Of a DNA stretch of 64,000 nt, positions 31,418 through 38,955 are shown piece after piece. The DNA is from Kibdelosporangium persicum (GTDB lineage Bacteria > Actinomycetota > Actinomycetes > Mycobacteriales > Pseudonocardiaceae), in assembly GCF_013280595.1 (NCBI RefSeq), contig NZ_JAAATY010000005.1, positions 124,001 to 188,000 of the forward strand, written 5' to 3'. The notes below the pieces were generated by a model. The model made no database searches and was not told the DNA's origin. It was given only the letters and a program-made list of their open reading frames with translations. How positions within the stretch are numbered: position 1 is the stretch's first letter; the number at the start of each line of letters is the position of its first letter. The position numbers and the translations under genes were made by a program.

Positions 31418-31929
31418 TGCAGCAGAATGGCCGGGTGAGAGTGGTCGTACTGGCTGACACGCACTCGCCCCGGCGCTGGAAGGCGTGCCCGCCGCGGGTG
31501 GCTACGCACCTGCGCGATGCCGACGTGATCCTGCACGCCGGTGACGTGTGCACCAAGGACGTCCTCGACGAGCTGGCCGAGTTCGCGCCCGTGCACGTGG
31601 TGATGGGCAACAACGACGGCCCGGATGTGGCCGCGTGGGGCGCACCCGAGACGCTGGAGCTCGACCTGGCCGGCCTGAAGGTCGCGATGATCCACGACAG
31701 CGGGCAGGCGACCGGCCGGACCAGACGGATGCGCAACCGGTTCCCGGACGCGGACCTGGTGGTGTTCGGGCATTCGCACATCCCGATGGACCAGACCGGC
31801 GACGGCGTGCGGATCTTCAACCCCGGCTCCCCGACCGACCGCCGCCGTCAGCCGCACGGCACGATCGGGCTCCTGGACATCGCGGACGGCGAACTCGCCG
31901 GCGCCCGGATCGTCCCGGTGACGGACTGA
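31417..31929 (+). CDS. YfcE/MJ0936-type metallophosphoesterase
   Basis: A 170-residue calcineurin-like phosphoesterase with the full two-metal motif set: 'LADTHSP', 'LHAGDVC', 'VMGNNDG', 'MIHDSG' and 'VFGHSHIP'. Small members hydrolyse phosphodiesters such as bis-p-nitrophenyl phosphate; the natural substrate is unknown. The ATG overlaps the SARP stop codon, so translational coupling is possible; a GTG at 31435 is an alternative start. Confidence 0.9.
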   Translation: MQQNGRVRVVVLADTHSPRRWKACPPRVATHLRDADVILHAGDVCTKDVLDELAEFAPVHVVMGNNDGPDVAAWGAPETLELDLAGLKVAMIHDSGQATGRTRRMRNRFPDADLVVFGHSHIPMDQTGDGVRIFNPGSPTDRRRQPHGTIGLLDIADGELAGARIVPVTD

Positions 31930-31930
31930 C

Positions 31931-32341
31931 ATGCGGCCATTGCCCGCCGGCACGTGCACCGCGTTGCTCCGGACCGACTTCTCCGACGACGGCGTGTGGC
32001 AGGAGATCCTCACGGCCGTCGGAACACCGACCGCGGAAGGGTTCCTGCCGGACCTCACGCCGATCGACGACATCGCCTACCTGGGCGCGACCAAAGCCGA
32101 CATCCTCGACGCCACCGGCGCCGGCTACCGGCATCCGGTCGTTCTCGTGGTGGACGAGGTGACCGTCCGGCACCCCGAACACGCGATCCTGGTCATCTCG
32201 CTGCGCCGGGATCGTGGCCGGGAGTTCCGTGCCATTCCCGAAGTCGCGTGGTCGGTGGAGAACAACCTTTCGCAGGCGAACATGGACTTCCACGAGTTCG
32301 TCGACGCCGCCCACCAGGACGGCGTCTACCGCGGGTTCTAG
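31931..32341 (+). CDS. DUF6924-like hypothetical protein
   Basis: The 136-residue acidic protein begins 'LLRTDFSDDGVWQEIL', has a central 'YRHPVVLVVDEVTVRHPEHAILV' and ends 'SVENNLSQANMDFHEFVDAA', the pattern of the actinomycete DUF6924 family. Function unknown. It begins 1 nt after the metallophosphoesterase stop codon and is likely part of the same transcript. A short direct duplication of 'GCGGGTTCTA' spans its stop codon. Confidence 0.75.
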   Translation: MRPLPAGTCTALLRTDFSDDGVWQEILTAVGTPTAEGFLPDLTPIDDIAYLGATKADILDATGAGYRHPVVLVVDEVTVRHPEHAILVISLRRDRGREFRAIPEVAWSVENNLSQANMDFHEFVDAAHQDGVYRGF

Positions 32342-32347
32342 CGGGTT

Positions 32348-33526
32348 CTAGGCTGTGCGGGGCCGCAGTTTCCGTTGCATGCCACGGGCAACGGGCTCGA
32401 CGACACGTGCGGCGACCGGACCGAGCACGGCCATCAGCAGCACGTAAGCCGTTGCCAGCGCGGCAAGTTGCTCGTCCACCGCGTTCGCGGTCACCGCGAG
32501 GCCCGCGATGACGATGGAGAACTCACCACGGGCCACCAGGGCCGCGCCTGCCCGGGCCCGGCCCATCCGGCCGATTCCCTGCTGGCGCGCGGCGAACCAG
32601 CCCGTCGCCACCTTCGTCAGCGTGGTCACGAAAGCCAGGGCGACGGCGTAGCCGAGCACCGGCGGGATCGTCGTCGGGTTGGTGTTCAGGCCGAAGACCA
32701 CGAAGAACATCGCGGCGAACAGGTCACGCAACGGCTCCAGCAGCTTCGTCGCGTTCTCGGCCGTCGACCCGGAGATCGCGATGCCCAGCAGGAACGCGCC
32801 CACCGCCGCCGAGACCTGCAGCTGCGACGCGATTCCGGCGACCAGCAGTGCCGCGCCGAGCACGCGCAGGAGGAACACCTCGGGCTCGGGGCTGTCCACC
32901 ATCATCGAGACGTACCGGCCGAACTTCAGCGCGACGATCAGCACGACCGTGATCACGATCAGCGAGATCCCGACCGCGGTCAGCCCGCCCACCAGGGTCG
33001 CGCCGGCCAGCAGAGCCGTCAGGATCGGCAGGTACACGGCCATCGCCAGGTCCTCGAAAACCAGGATCGACAGCACCACCGGTGTCTCCCGGTTGCCCAG
33101 CCTGCCGAGGTCGCCGAGCACTTTCGCGATGATCCCGGACGACGAGATGTACGTGACGCCCGCCATCACGATCGCCCCGACCGGGCCCCAGCCCAGCAGC
33201 AACGCCACGGCCGCGCCCGGCAGGGCGTTGAGCACCACGTCGACCAGCCCGGCCACCCACGACCGGCGCATGCCGGTGACCAGTTCGCTGGCCGAGTACT
33301 CCAGGCCCAGCAGCAGCAACAGCAGGATCACGCCGATTTCCGCGGCGAGGGTGGCGAACTCCTCGATGCCGTGCAGCGGGATCAGCCCGCCCGCACCGAA
33401 CGCGAGGCCGCCGATCAGGTACAGCGGGATCGGCGAGATGCCGATCCGCCACGCCAGTCGTCCGAGCAGGCCCAGGCCGAAGAAGACCGCTCCCAGTTCG
33501 ATCAGGGAGATGGCGGTGTCGTGCAC
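32348..33526 (-). CDS. KhtU-like K+/H+ (CPA2) antiporter
   Basis: A 392-residue membrane protein of the cation:proton antiporter-2 family, with about 12 helices, 'LLLLLGLEYSASELV', the conserved 'GVTYISSSGIIAKVL' and 'VLSILVFEDLAMAVYLPIL' (the exchange-site Asp/Glu helix). The cytosolic TrkA-N domain of KefB/C is missing; its regulatory part is instead encoded by the adjacent TrkA-C protein gene, as in KhtTU. It should expel K+ in exchange for protons at high internal K+ or pH. Confidence 0.9.
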   Translation of the reverse strand: MHDTAISLIELGAVFFGLGLLGRLAWRIGISPIPLYLIGGLAFGAGGLIPLHGIEEFATLAAEIGVILLLLLLGLEYSASELVTGMRRSWVAGLVDVVLNALPGAAVALLLGWGPVGAIVMAGVTYISSSGIIAKVLGDLGRLGNRETPVVLSILVFEDLAMAVYLPILTALLAGATLVGGLTAVGISLIVITVVLIVALKFGRYVSMMVDSPEPEVFLLRVLGAALLVAGIASQLQVSAAVGAFLLGIAISGSTAENATKLLEPLRDLFAAMFFVVFGLNTNPTTIPPVLGYAVALAFVTTLTKVATGWFAARQQGIGRMGRARAGAALVARGEFSIVIAGLAVTANAVDEQLAALATAYVLLMAVLGPVAARVVEPVARGMQRKLRPRTA

Positions 33527-33554
33527 TTGTCCCCTTGCTTGTCAGGCCGGCCGG

Positions 33555-34037
33555 TCAGCCGGTCTCAAGAACCTCGACGGCCTTGCTCAGCCCTTCGGCC
33601 GTGCCGACCGTGATGAGCAGGTCGCCGGCGACGAGCCGGAAGTCCGGCCGTGGTGAGGGGTGCACGGTGCCGTTGCGCACCACTGCGACCACCGAAACCG
33701 CTGTCCTGGTGCGCAGTGCCGTGTCACCGAGGGTCCTGCCGTCGTACGGCGACGCGGGCGCGAGCGGCAACTGCCGTGTGGTGATCCCGGCGAAGTCCTT
33801 GTGCTGGTCCTCCAGTTGCGTGACCAGCTGGGGCGCGCCGAGCAGGGCGGCGAGCGTCGCACCTTCCTCGACGGTCAGCGGGATGGAGGCGACGCACGAG
33901 TCGGTGTCGTCCTGTTTGGAGACGATCATCTCCATCCGGCCGTCGCGATAGGTGATCACCCCGATCCTGCGGCCGCCACGGGAGACGAAGTCCTGGCGTG
34001 TTCCCAAGCCCGGCAGGGGGGTCACCTCGACGTTCAC
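33555..34037 (-). CDS. KhtT-like TrkA-C regulatory protein
   Basis: The 160 residues comprise an N-terminal KhtT-type segment ('VTPLPGLGTRQDFVSRGGRR', then 'IGVITYRDGRMEMIV') and a C-terminal RCK_C/TrkA-C domain ('LPLAPASPYDGRTLGDTALR', 'VVRNGTVHPSPRPDFRLVAGD', 'LLITVGTAEGL'). In KhtTU such proteins bind c-di-AMP or nucleotides and gate the antiporter, which is encoded 28 bp downstream here. Confidence 0.9.
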   Translation of the reverse strand: MNVEVTPLPGLGTRQDFVSRGGRRIGVITYRDGRMEMIVSKQDDTDSCVASIPLTVEEGATLAALLGAPQLVTQLEDQHKDFAGITTRQLPLAPASPYDGRTLGDTALRTRTAVSVVAVVRNGTVHPSPRPDFRLVAGDLLITVGTAEGLSKAVEVLETG

Positions 34038-34060
34038 ACCTAAGACTCTAACCCGGCGGC

Positions 34061-34096
34061 CTGATCGGCACTCTGATCGGCACTGTGATTGGCACG
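34061..34096. repeat. Three tandem 12-bp repeats
   Basis: CTGATCGGCACT is repeated exactly twice and then once with two or three changes (GTGATTGGCACG). The array lies between the khtT-like gene and the siderophore-interacting protein gene, upstream of the IdeR-type box. Confidence 0.6.
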
Positions 34097-34137
34097 GGGG
34101 CCAGGCGTTCCCCCCGGGGTTCCACCCTCGATCAAAG

Positions 34138-34156
34138 TTAGGTTAGGCTAACCGAC
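34138..34156. promoter_or_regulatory. IdeR/DmdR iron box
   Basis: TTAGGTTAGGCTAACCGAC matches the 19-bp actinobacterial DtxR-family consensus (TTAGGTTAGGCTAACCTAA) at its first 16 positions. It lies 21 bp before the siderophore-interacting protein start, where binding of iron-loaded IdeR would block transcription. Confidence 0.88.
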
Positions 34157-34176
34157 AGAACCTGGGAGGAACGCGC

Positions 34177-34944
34177 ATGACCGTGAAGAACCAGCAGCGG
34201 CCGATGTTCGTGACCGTCACGGCGGTCCGGCGGTTGTCCGAGCAGATGGCCCGGATCACGTTGGCCGGTGACGAGGTCGCCAACTTCGCCTACGCCGGCC
34301 CGGACCACCTGGCCAGGGTCTTCTTCCCGGTCGCCGAGGACTTCCGGCTGCCGGTGACCGAGGACTGGTGGCCCGAGCTGCAGGCCATGCCCGCCGAGCA
34401 CCGCCCGGTGATGCGCAACTACACGGTCCGCCGGATCGACCACGAAAGTGGCGAACTGGACATCGACTTCGTGCTGCACGGCGACAGCGGCCCAGCCTCC
34501 GCGTGGGCGTGCGCCGCCACCCCCGGCGATCGCATCGGCGTGCTGTCCGACCGTTCCGAATACCAGCCCGCCGACGCGGACTGGCAACTGCTCGTCGGTG
34601 ACGAGACGGCTGTGCCCGCGGTCGCCGGAATCCTGGAAAGTCTCGCACCGGGCACACAAGCGACGGTGTTGCTCGAGGTCGCCGAGTCCTTCGCCCGGAT
34701 CGAGCTGACGATTCCCGCCGGTGCCGAGGTCTCGTGGCTCAACCGCGGCACGGCACGCGGCGGCGCGGTGATCGAAGCCTTGCGGTCGTCGACGTTCCCC
34801 GAGGGCAAGCCGTACGCCTGGGTGGCGGGCGAGTCGTCGCTGGCGACGTCGATCCGGCGCTACCTGGTCAACGAGCGGGGCATCGACAAGAAGCACATCT
34901 ACTTCTGCGGCTACTGGCGCGCCAACCGGCCCGCCTACGACTGA
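34177..34944 (+). CDS. Siderophore-interacting protein (ferric-siderophore reductase)
   Basis: The 255-residue protein has the FAD-binding domain of the SIP/ViuB family ('RMRNYTVRRID'-like motif read here as 'VMRNYTVRRIDHESGELDID') and the C-terminal SIP domain ('LLVGDETAVPAVAGILESL', 'WVAGESSLATSIRRYLVNERG', ending 'KKHIYFCGYWR'). It reduces iron in imported ferric siderophores in the cytoplasm. GGGAGG precedes the ATG, and the strong IdeR-type box upstream indicates iron repression. No siderophore synthesis or uptake genes are adjacent. Confidence 0.95.
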   Translation: MTVKNQQRPMFVTVTAVRRLSEQMARITLAGDEVANFAYAGPDHLARVFFPVAEDFRLPVTEDWWPELQAMPAEHRPVMRNYTVRRIDHESGELDIDFVLHGDSGPASAWACAATPGDRIGVLSDRSEYQPADADWQLLVGDETAVPAVAGILESLAPGTQATVLLEVAESFARIELTIPAGAEVSWLNRGTARGGAVIEALRSSTFPEGKPYAWVAGESSLATSIRRYLVNERGIDKKHIYFCGYWRANRPAYD

Positions 34945-35072
34945 CTCGCGCGGGGCGTCACGCCCGTCCTGTTCGGACAACGGCGTGAACTCAATGAACG
35001 CAACCTCTGCGCCCTCTGGGCATTGTGTCTACCGTCACCCCAGCGCGACGGAGCGCAGCTCGCGGAGGACAC

Positions 35073-36446
35073 ATGCAGACTGTTTCACTCATCGCCGCCC
35101 TCCTCATGGGACTGGCACCAGCCCCCGCGCCGGCGGACCACTTGCCGACCGTGGCGTGCCCGACCACGTTACCGGCCGAAACCACGTGCTACGGCGGCCA
35201 GGACAGCAACGGCGCCTACTACTCGGTCGCCATCCCCCGCGGCTGGAACGGCACACTCGTGCTGCACACCCACGGCGGACCCGATCTCGGCGCCCCCACA
35301 CAGGACCGTAGCGTCGACGATCTGACCCGGTGGTCGGTCATGGTGCGCGAGGGTTACGCGTGGGCCGGTTCGTCCTACCGCCGCGGCGGATACGGCACCC
35401 AGATGGCAGTTCTGGACACCGAGAACCTCCGTGCGATGTTCACCCGCAGCTTCGGCAAGCCCAGGACGACCCTGCTGCACGGCCAGTCGTGGGGCGGCAA
35501 CATCGCCGCGAAGGCGGCGGAAACGTACAAGTACGACGGAGTCCTGCTGACCAACGGCGTGCTCGCCGGCGGCAGCCGTGGCTACAACTACCGGGTGGAC
35601 CTGCGCGTGGTCTACCAGTACTACTGCGGAAACCACCCGAGGCCGACCGAACCGGACTATCCACTGTGGATGGGTCTGCGGCCGGACTCGGCCATGACCG
35701 GCAGCGGCCTGCGGGCCAGGCTGCAGGAGTGCACCGGCATCGAGTCCAGGCCTGAGGAGCGCACCGCCCAGCAGGCCAGCAACCTCAAGGACATCCTTGG
35801 CGTGACACGGCTTCCGGAGCGCACACTGGCGTCCCATCTGAACTTCGCGACGTTCACGTTCCGCGACATCGTGCACAACCGGCTCGGTGGCCGTAATCCG
35901 TTCGGCAACATGGGTGTCCGGTACACCGGTTCGCACGACGACGTGGCGTTGAACAAAGGCGTGCAACGGTTCTCCGCCGACCCGTCGGCGGTCCGCGACC
36001 TGTCCTACGACAGCGACCTCACCGGTTCGATCAAGGTGCCGGTGCTGACGATGCACGCGATCGACGACCCGACCGCGTTCGTCGAGCACGAGTCGGCCTA
36101 CCGGGCCTCGGTGGGCAACGCCGGCAACGCCCGGCACCTGGTGCAGATTTTCACCCAGGAGAGCGAGCACAGTGCCCTCAGTGACTCTGGGTACGCCGCG
36201 GCCATCTCGGCCCTGTCGACCTGGGTGCACACCGGCCGGAAACCCACGCCCGCCTCGGTGGCCGCCGCGTGCCCGGCGTTCGACGCCAAGTACCACGAGG
36301 GCTGCTTCGTCGACCCGGCGTTCAGCCCGAAGAGCTACGAGTCCAGGGTGTATCCACGGCCGGGCGGCGCGCACTGGCCCGCGTTGACCGAGTTCCAGGC
36401 GAAGGTCTGGAAGCGGTTCTACCCGAACGTCGGTATCGCCCCGTAA
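35073..36446 (+). CDS. Secreted alpha/beta hydrolase
   Basis: The ATG at 35073 follows GCGGAGG. The 457-residue product has a signal peptide ('ALLMGLAPAPAPA') and an alpha/beta-hydrolase core: oxyanion segment 'LVLHTHGGPDLGA', nucleophile elbow 'LLHGQSWGGNIAA', acid-bearing 'VPVLTMHAIDDPTAF' and catalytic His in 'QESEHSALSD'. The last ~60 residues with two Cys ('AACPAFDAKYHEGCF') form an extra tail. Substrate unknown; an esterase or peptidase role is likely. Confidence 0.85.
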   Translation: MQTVSLIAALLMGLAPAPAPADHLPTVACPTTLPAETTCYGGQDSNGAYYSVAIPRGWNGTLVLHTHGGPDLGAPTQDRSVDDLTRWSVMVREGYAWAGSSYRRGGYGTQMAVLDTENLRAMFTRSFGKPRTTLLHGQSWGGNIAAKAAETYKYDGVLLTNGVLAGGSRGYNYRVDLRVVYQYYCGNHPRPTEPDYPLWMGLRPDSAMTGSGLRARLQECTGIESRPEERTAQQASNLKDILGVTRLPERTLASHLNFATFTFRDIVHNRLGGRNPFGNMGVRYTGSHDDVALNKGVQRFSADPSAVRDLSYDSDLTGSIKVPVLTMHAIDDPTAFVEHESAYRASVGNAGNARHLVQIFTQESEHSALSDSGYAAAISALSTWVHTGRKPTPASVAAACPAFDAKYHEGCFVDPAFSPKSYESRVYPRPGGAHWPALTEFQAKVWKRFYPNVGIAP

Positions 36447-36498
36447 GCCCCGTGGGCGTCGAGCCACCCCGAACGACCCGGCGTCCGCGGAACCACGC

Positions 36499-36529
36499 CA
36501 CGCCCCCTGCCCGCCGGGCAGGGGGCGTG
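36499..36529. terminator. Bidirectional terminator hairpin
   Basis: A perfect 14-bp stem (CACGCCCCCTGCCC with GGGCAGGGGGCGTG) with a 3-nt loop lies between the convergent hydrolase gene and the 118-residue hypothetical gene. Confidence 0.8.
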
Positions 36530-36541
36530 CCCTGTGCTGCT

Positions 36542-36898
36542 TCAGACGGCAGACATCAGGGCCGCTTCGCGGTGCGGTGGCGGTGCCGGGCTCAGCACGC
36601 GCGAGGCGTCGGCCAGTGCGGCGGCCGCGGCATCGGCGAGACCTGCCTCCAGTCGCCCGATGGCCAGGCGGACCGACTCGGCGGCTCTCGCGATCATGGC
36701 CGTCTCGCCGATCGCGGCCGTGTAGGCCAGCGCGCCACGGAGGTTGTCCAGTACCGCCCGGACGTCACCCGCTTGCGAAAGGTCATGCAGCGCGACGCCC
36801 ACTTCGGTGCGCAGACGCAGGCCCGGTGTCAGGGTGACGGCCGGTTTCGGGCGCTCGACGTGGGCGGCCGGCAGGTGGCCCCGGTGCAATGTGCTCAT
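36542..36898 (-). CDS. Hypothetical helical protein
   Basis: From the ATG at 36898 (AAGGGAAG upstream) the product has 118 residues. After a basic start it is a continuous helix-rich Ala sequence ('LRTEVGVALHDLSQAGDVRA', 'AAIGETAMIARAAESVRLA') that could form a helical hairpin. No family recognised. It is divergent from the RsbW-like kinase with about 200 bp between, and such small helical partners are common beside regulatory kinases; that link is only contextual. Confidence 0.6.
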   Translation of the reverse strand: MSTLHRGHLPAAHVERPKPAVTLTPGLRLRTEVGVALHDLSQAGDVRAVLDNLRGALAYTAAIGETAMIARAAESVRLAIGRLEAGLADAAAAALADASRVLSPAPPPHREAALMSAV

Positions 36899-37099
36899 GC
36901 CACTTCCCTTGCGACGGCGGACCTCGTTGTCCGCGGAGATCATCTTCCCGCGGCGACGGCTCCGCAAACGACGCTCCCCTGAACGTGACGGTGGACTCAG
37001 TGTGGTCACAGCCGGTGATTCCCGCCGGTGCCGCCGAACGGAGGAGTAGATCTCCGCCAGAACGGGTAGCCCACAGTCGGACTTGTCAGCGAGCCGAAG

Positions 37100-37654
37100 G
37101 TGTTGGCGACGATGCGAAAGAAGGCTGCGGGGTCACATCGGGCGATGGCGCTGGCGGACTGGGGCGCGTCGCTGCCGGAGGTGGCCTCGAGGGTGGTCGC
37201 CGACGCCGACATCGGCCAGCCGCACGTCTACCTGCGGTTCTCGGCCGATCCGGGTAAGCTCGGGACGGCGCGGCGGGAGATCACCCGGTGGGCGGGCGAA
37301 CTGGGGATGGGCCGGGAGCTGATCCAGGACATCGTGCTCGCCCTGGACGAGGCGACGACCAACGCGGTCGAGCACGCGTACCTCAACCGCAGCGGCCCGG
37401 TGACGCTGTTCGCCGGATGCGACCGGTCGGGCCATTGCGCGTGGACGGTGGTGTCGGACTGCGGGAAGTGGCGTCAGCCGAAGCCGAGGACCGAGCCGAG
37501 CACACGAGGCCGTGGCCTGTTACTGATGGCCGCGCTGGCCGACGAGTTCGACGTGACGTCGACCGTCTCGGGGACAACCGTCGTCCTTGGCTGGCCGCTC
37601 ACGGACTACCGCCAGGCCGGCGGCGACAGGTACGGCTTCGCCCAGGTCTCTTAG
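37100..37654 (+). CDS. RsbW-like ATP-binding anti-sigma kinase
   Basis: The 184-residue protein carries an HATPase_c_2 domain: 'LGTARREITRWAGELGMG' leader helix, N box 'LALDEATTNAVEHAY', a G1-like 'VVSDCGKWRQP' and G2 'RGRGLLLMAALADEFDV'. It matches serine kinases of the RsbW/SpoIIAB/BldG-partner type that phosphorylate STAS antagonists. The start is GTG 37100 or, more simply, ATG 37112. A STAS protein is encoded at 10160 in this window but not adjacent. Confidence 0.85.
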   Translation: MLATMRKKAAGSHRAMALADWGASLPEVASRVVADADIGQPHVYLRFSADPGKLGTARREITRWAGELGMGRELIQDIVLALDEATTNAVEHAYLNRSGPVTLFAGCDRSGHCAWTVVSDCGKWRQPKPRTEPSTRGRGLLLMAALADEFDVTSTVSGTTVVLGWPLTDYRQAGGDRYGFAQVS

Positions 37655-37684
37655 CGGCCCTCGCCGCTGCGGACCTGGGTTTCA

Positions 37685-37707
37685 CCCGGGTGCCGTGGGC
37701 ACCCGGG
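37685..37707. terminator. Terminator hairpin
   Basis: CCCGGGTGCC and GGCACCCGGG pair perfectly around GTG, between the convergent RsbW-like and Spo0M genes. Confidence 0.7.
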
Positions 37708-37724
37708 CTGAGCACCGCGACGTC

Positions 37725-38657
37725 CTACAACTCCTCGCCGCCGCCCTCGTCCTCGCCGAAGCCGTCGAGCATTTCGCCGATCATCATGCCGCCGACGACA
37801 CCGGCCGCGGCGCCCGCGACCATGCCGCCCATGCCGCCGCCTCGGTGGCCGCCGTGACCGTGGTGGCCGCCGCCGTGCCCGCCGAACATGCCGCCGCGCC
37901 TGCTGGCCACGCGCTCGAGCCACTCGTGGAACATCCGGGCCCAGTCGAGCTCGACGGCCTCCCGGTGCGACGCCTCGAACCGGCCGATGACGTCCTGGCC
38001 GCCGCCGAAGCCGCCGCGCTTGTCCGCTTCCAGCACGACGACGATGCCCTCGGGCGACGCGACCAGGGTCAGCTCGACCTCGTTGATCCGGCCGGCGAAC
38101 TGCTGCGGCGGGTAGAACTCGATCTCCTGGAAGAACGGCAGCTCCTGGCGGATGCCGTAGATCCGGCCCGCTTCCAGGTCGGCCGACTTGAAGTGGAAGC
38201 CCAGCTGCCCGAACGCCTCCAGCACCGCGTCCTGCGACTCCAGCGGCAGCACGTACACCGGGTCGAGGTCACCCTTGTCGACCGCCTTGGCGATGGACAG
38301 CTCGGTGCGCAGGCCCAGGTCCATCCGCGGCAGGCGCTGACCGCCGACCTCGGTGATCGGCGTCTCCCACGGCACCGGGATGCTGAACGGGATGGTGCGC
38401 TCCTGCTTCGGCGCCAGCTTCGTCGGACCGGCGACGACGACCCGGTGGAACTCCACCAGGCCCTGCCCGTGGTCCCCGCGCTCGACCCGGGTGACCAGTG
38501 ACAACGCGATGTGCTCGATCTCGGCCTCGGCTTCGCCGCCGGCGATCCGCACCTCGCCGGTCAGCGTCCCGCCGGGCGTGACCCTGGGGTCGGCCAGCAC
38601 GGTGTCGACGGACGGGCCGCCAACCCCGAGCTTCTGCAGCATCTTCTTGAACACCAT
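37725..38657 (-). CDS. Spo0M-like sporulation-control protein
   Basis: The 310-residue protein has the arrestin-like Spo0M domain: 'VDTVLADPRVTPGGTLTGEV', 'IEHIALSLVTRVE', 'IPFSIPVPWETPIT' and 'RTELSIAKAVDKGDLDPVYV'. The last ~60 residues are a Gly/His-rich stretch ('GGHGGGHHGHGGHRGGG') followed by a Gly/Ala hydrophobic segment, which may bind metal or tether the protein. Spo0M homologues affect sporulation and cell-shape control. It follows an intergenic repeat cluster. Confidence 0.88.
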   Translation of the reverse strand: MVFKKMLQKLGVGGPSVDTVLADPRVTPGGTLTGEVRIAGGEAEAEIEHIALSLVTRVERGDHGQGLVEFHRVVVAGPTKLAPKQERTIPFSIPVPWETPITEVGGQRLPRMDLGLRTELSIAKAVDKGDLDPVYVLPLESQDAVLEAFGQLGFHFKSADLEAGRIYGIRQELPFFQEIEFYPPQQFAGRINEVELTLVASPEGIVVVLEADKRGGFGGGQDVIGRFEASHREAVELDWARMFHEWLERVASRRGGMFGGHGGGHHGHGGHRGGGMGGMVAGAAAGVVGGMMIGEMLDGFGEDEGGGEEL

Positions 38658-38760
38658 CCGGTGGTCTTCTCCTTCGATTCACGGCAGGGCGGACATAATG
38701 CCAACGCAACTCTAGGGTCCTGAAGTTCCGGACAAAACGCCCACCCGACTGACACCCTGT

Positions 38761-38950
38761 CGTGTCCACCGTTCCGACACGCCGTGTCCACCAGTGCGAC
38801 ACCCCGAAACACACTTTCCGGCACCCCGAGTTCGCACATGCGCCCTCGCACGGGCGACTCACCGTGCCGGAACGGCGAAGTCACCGTGCCGGAACGGCGA
38901 AATCGGGGTGCTGGAATGGTGGACACGGGGTGCTGGAATGGTGGACACGG
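38761..38950. repeat. Cluster of 22-24-bp repeats in both orientations
   Basis: Units at 38859-38880, 38881-38902, 38903-38926 and 38927-38948 share the core GTGC(C/T)GGAA(C/T)GG; about three copies in the opposite orientation (GTGTCCACC...GACAC) fill 38761-38827. Together they can form a large stem. The cluster fills the 298-bp gap between spo0M and the end of secDF and ends 8 bp before the secDF stop. Confidence 0.75.
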
Positions 38951-38955
38951 GCGGG

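Noticed and set aside
37791-37900. Gly/His codon repeats at the end of spo0M as a possible CRISPR-like or satellite repeat
   Set aside because: They encode the GH-rich tail in frame; no regular spacing or spacer structure.
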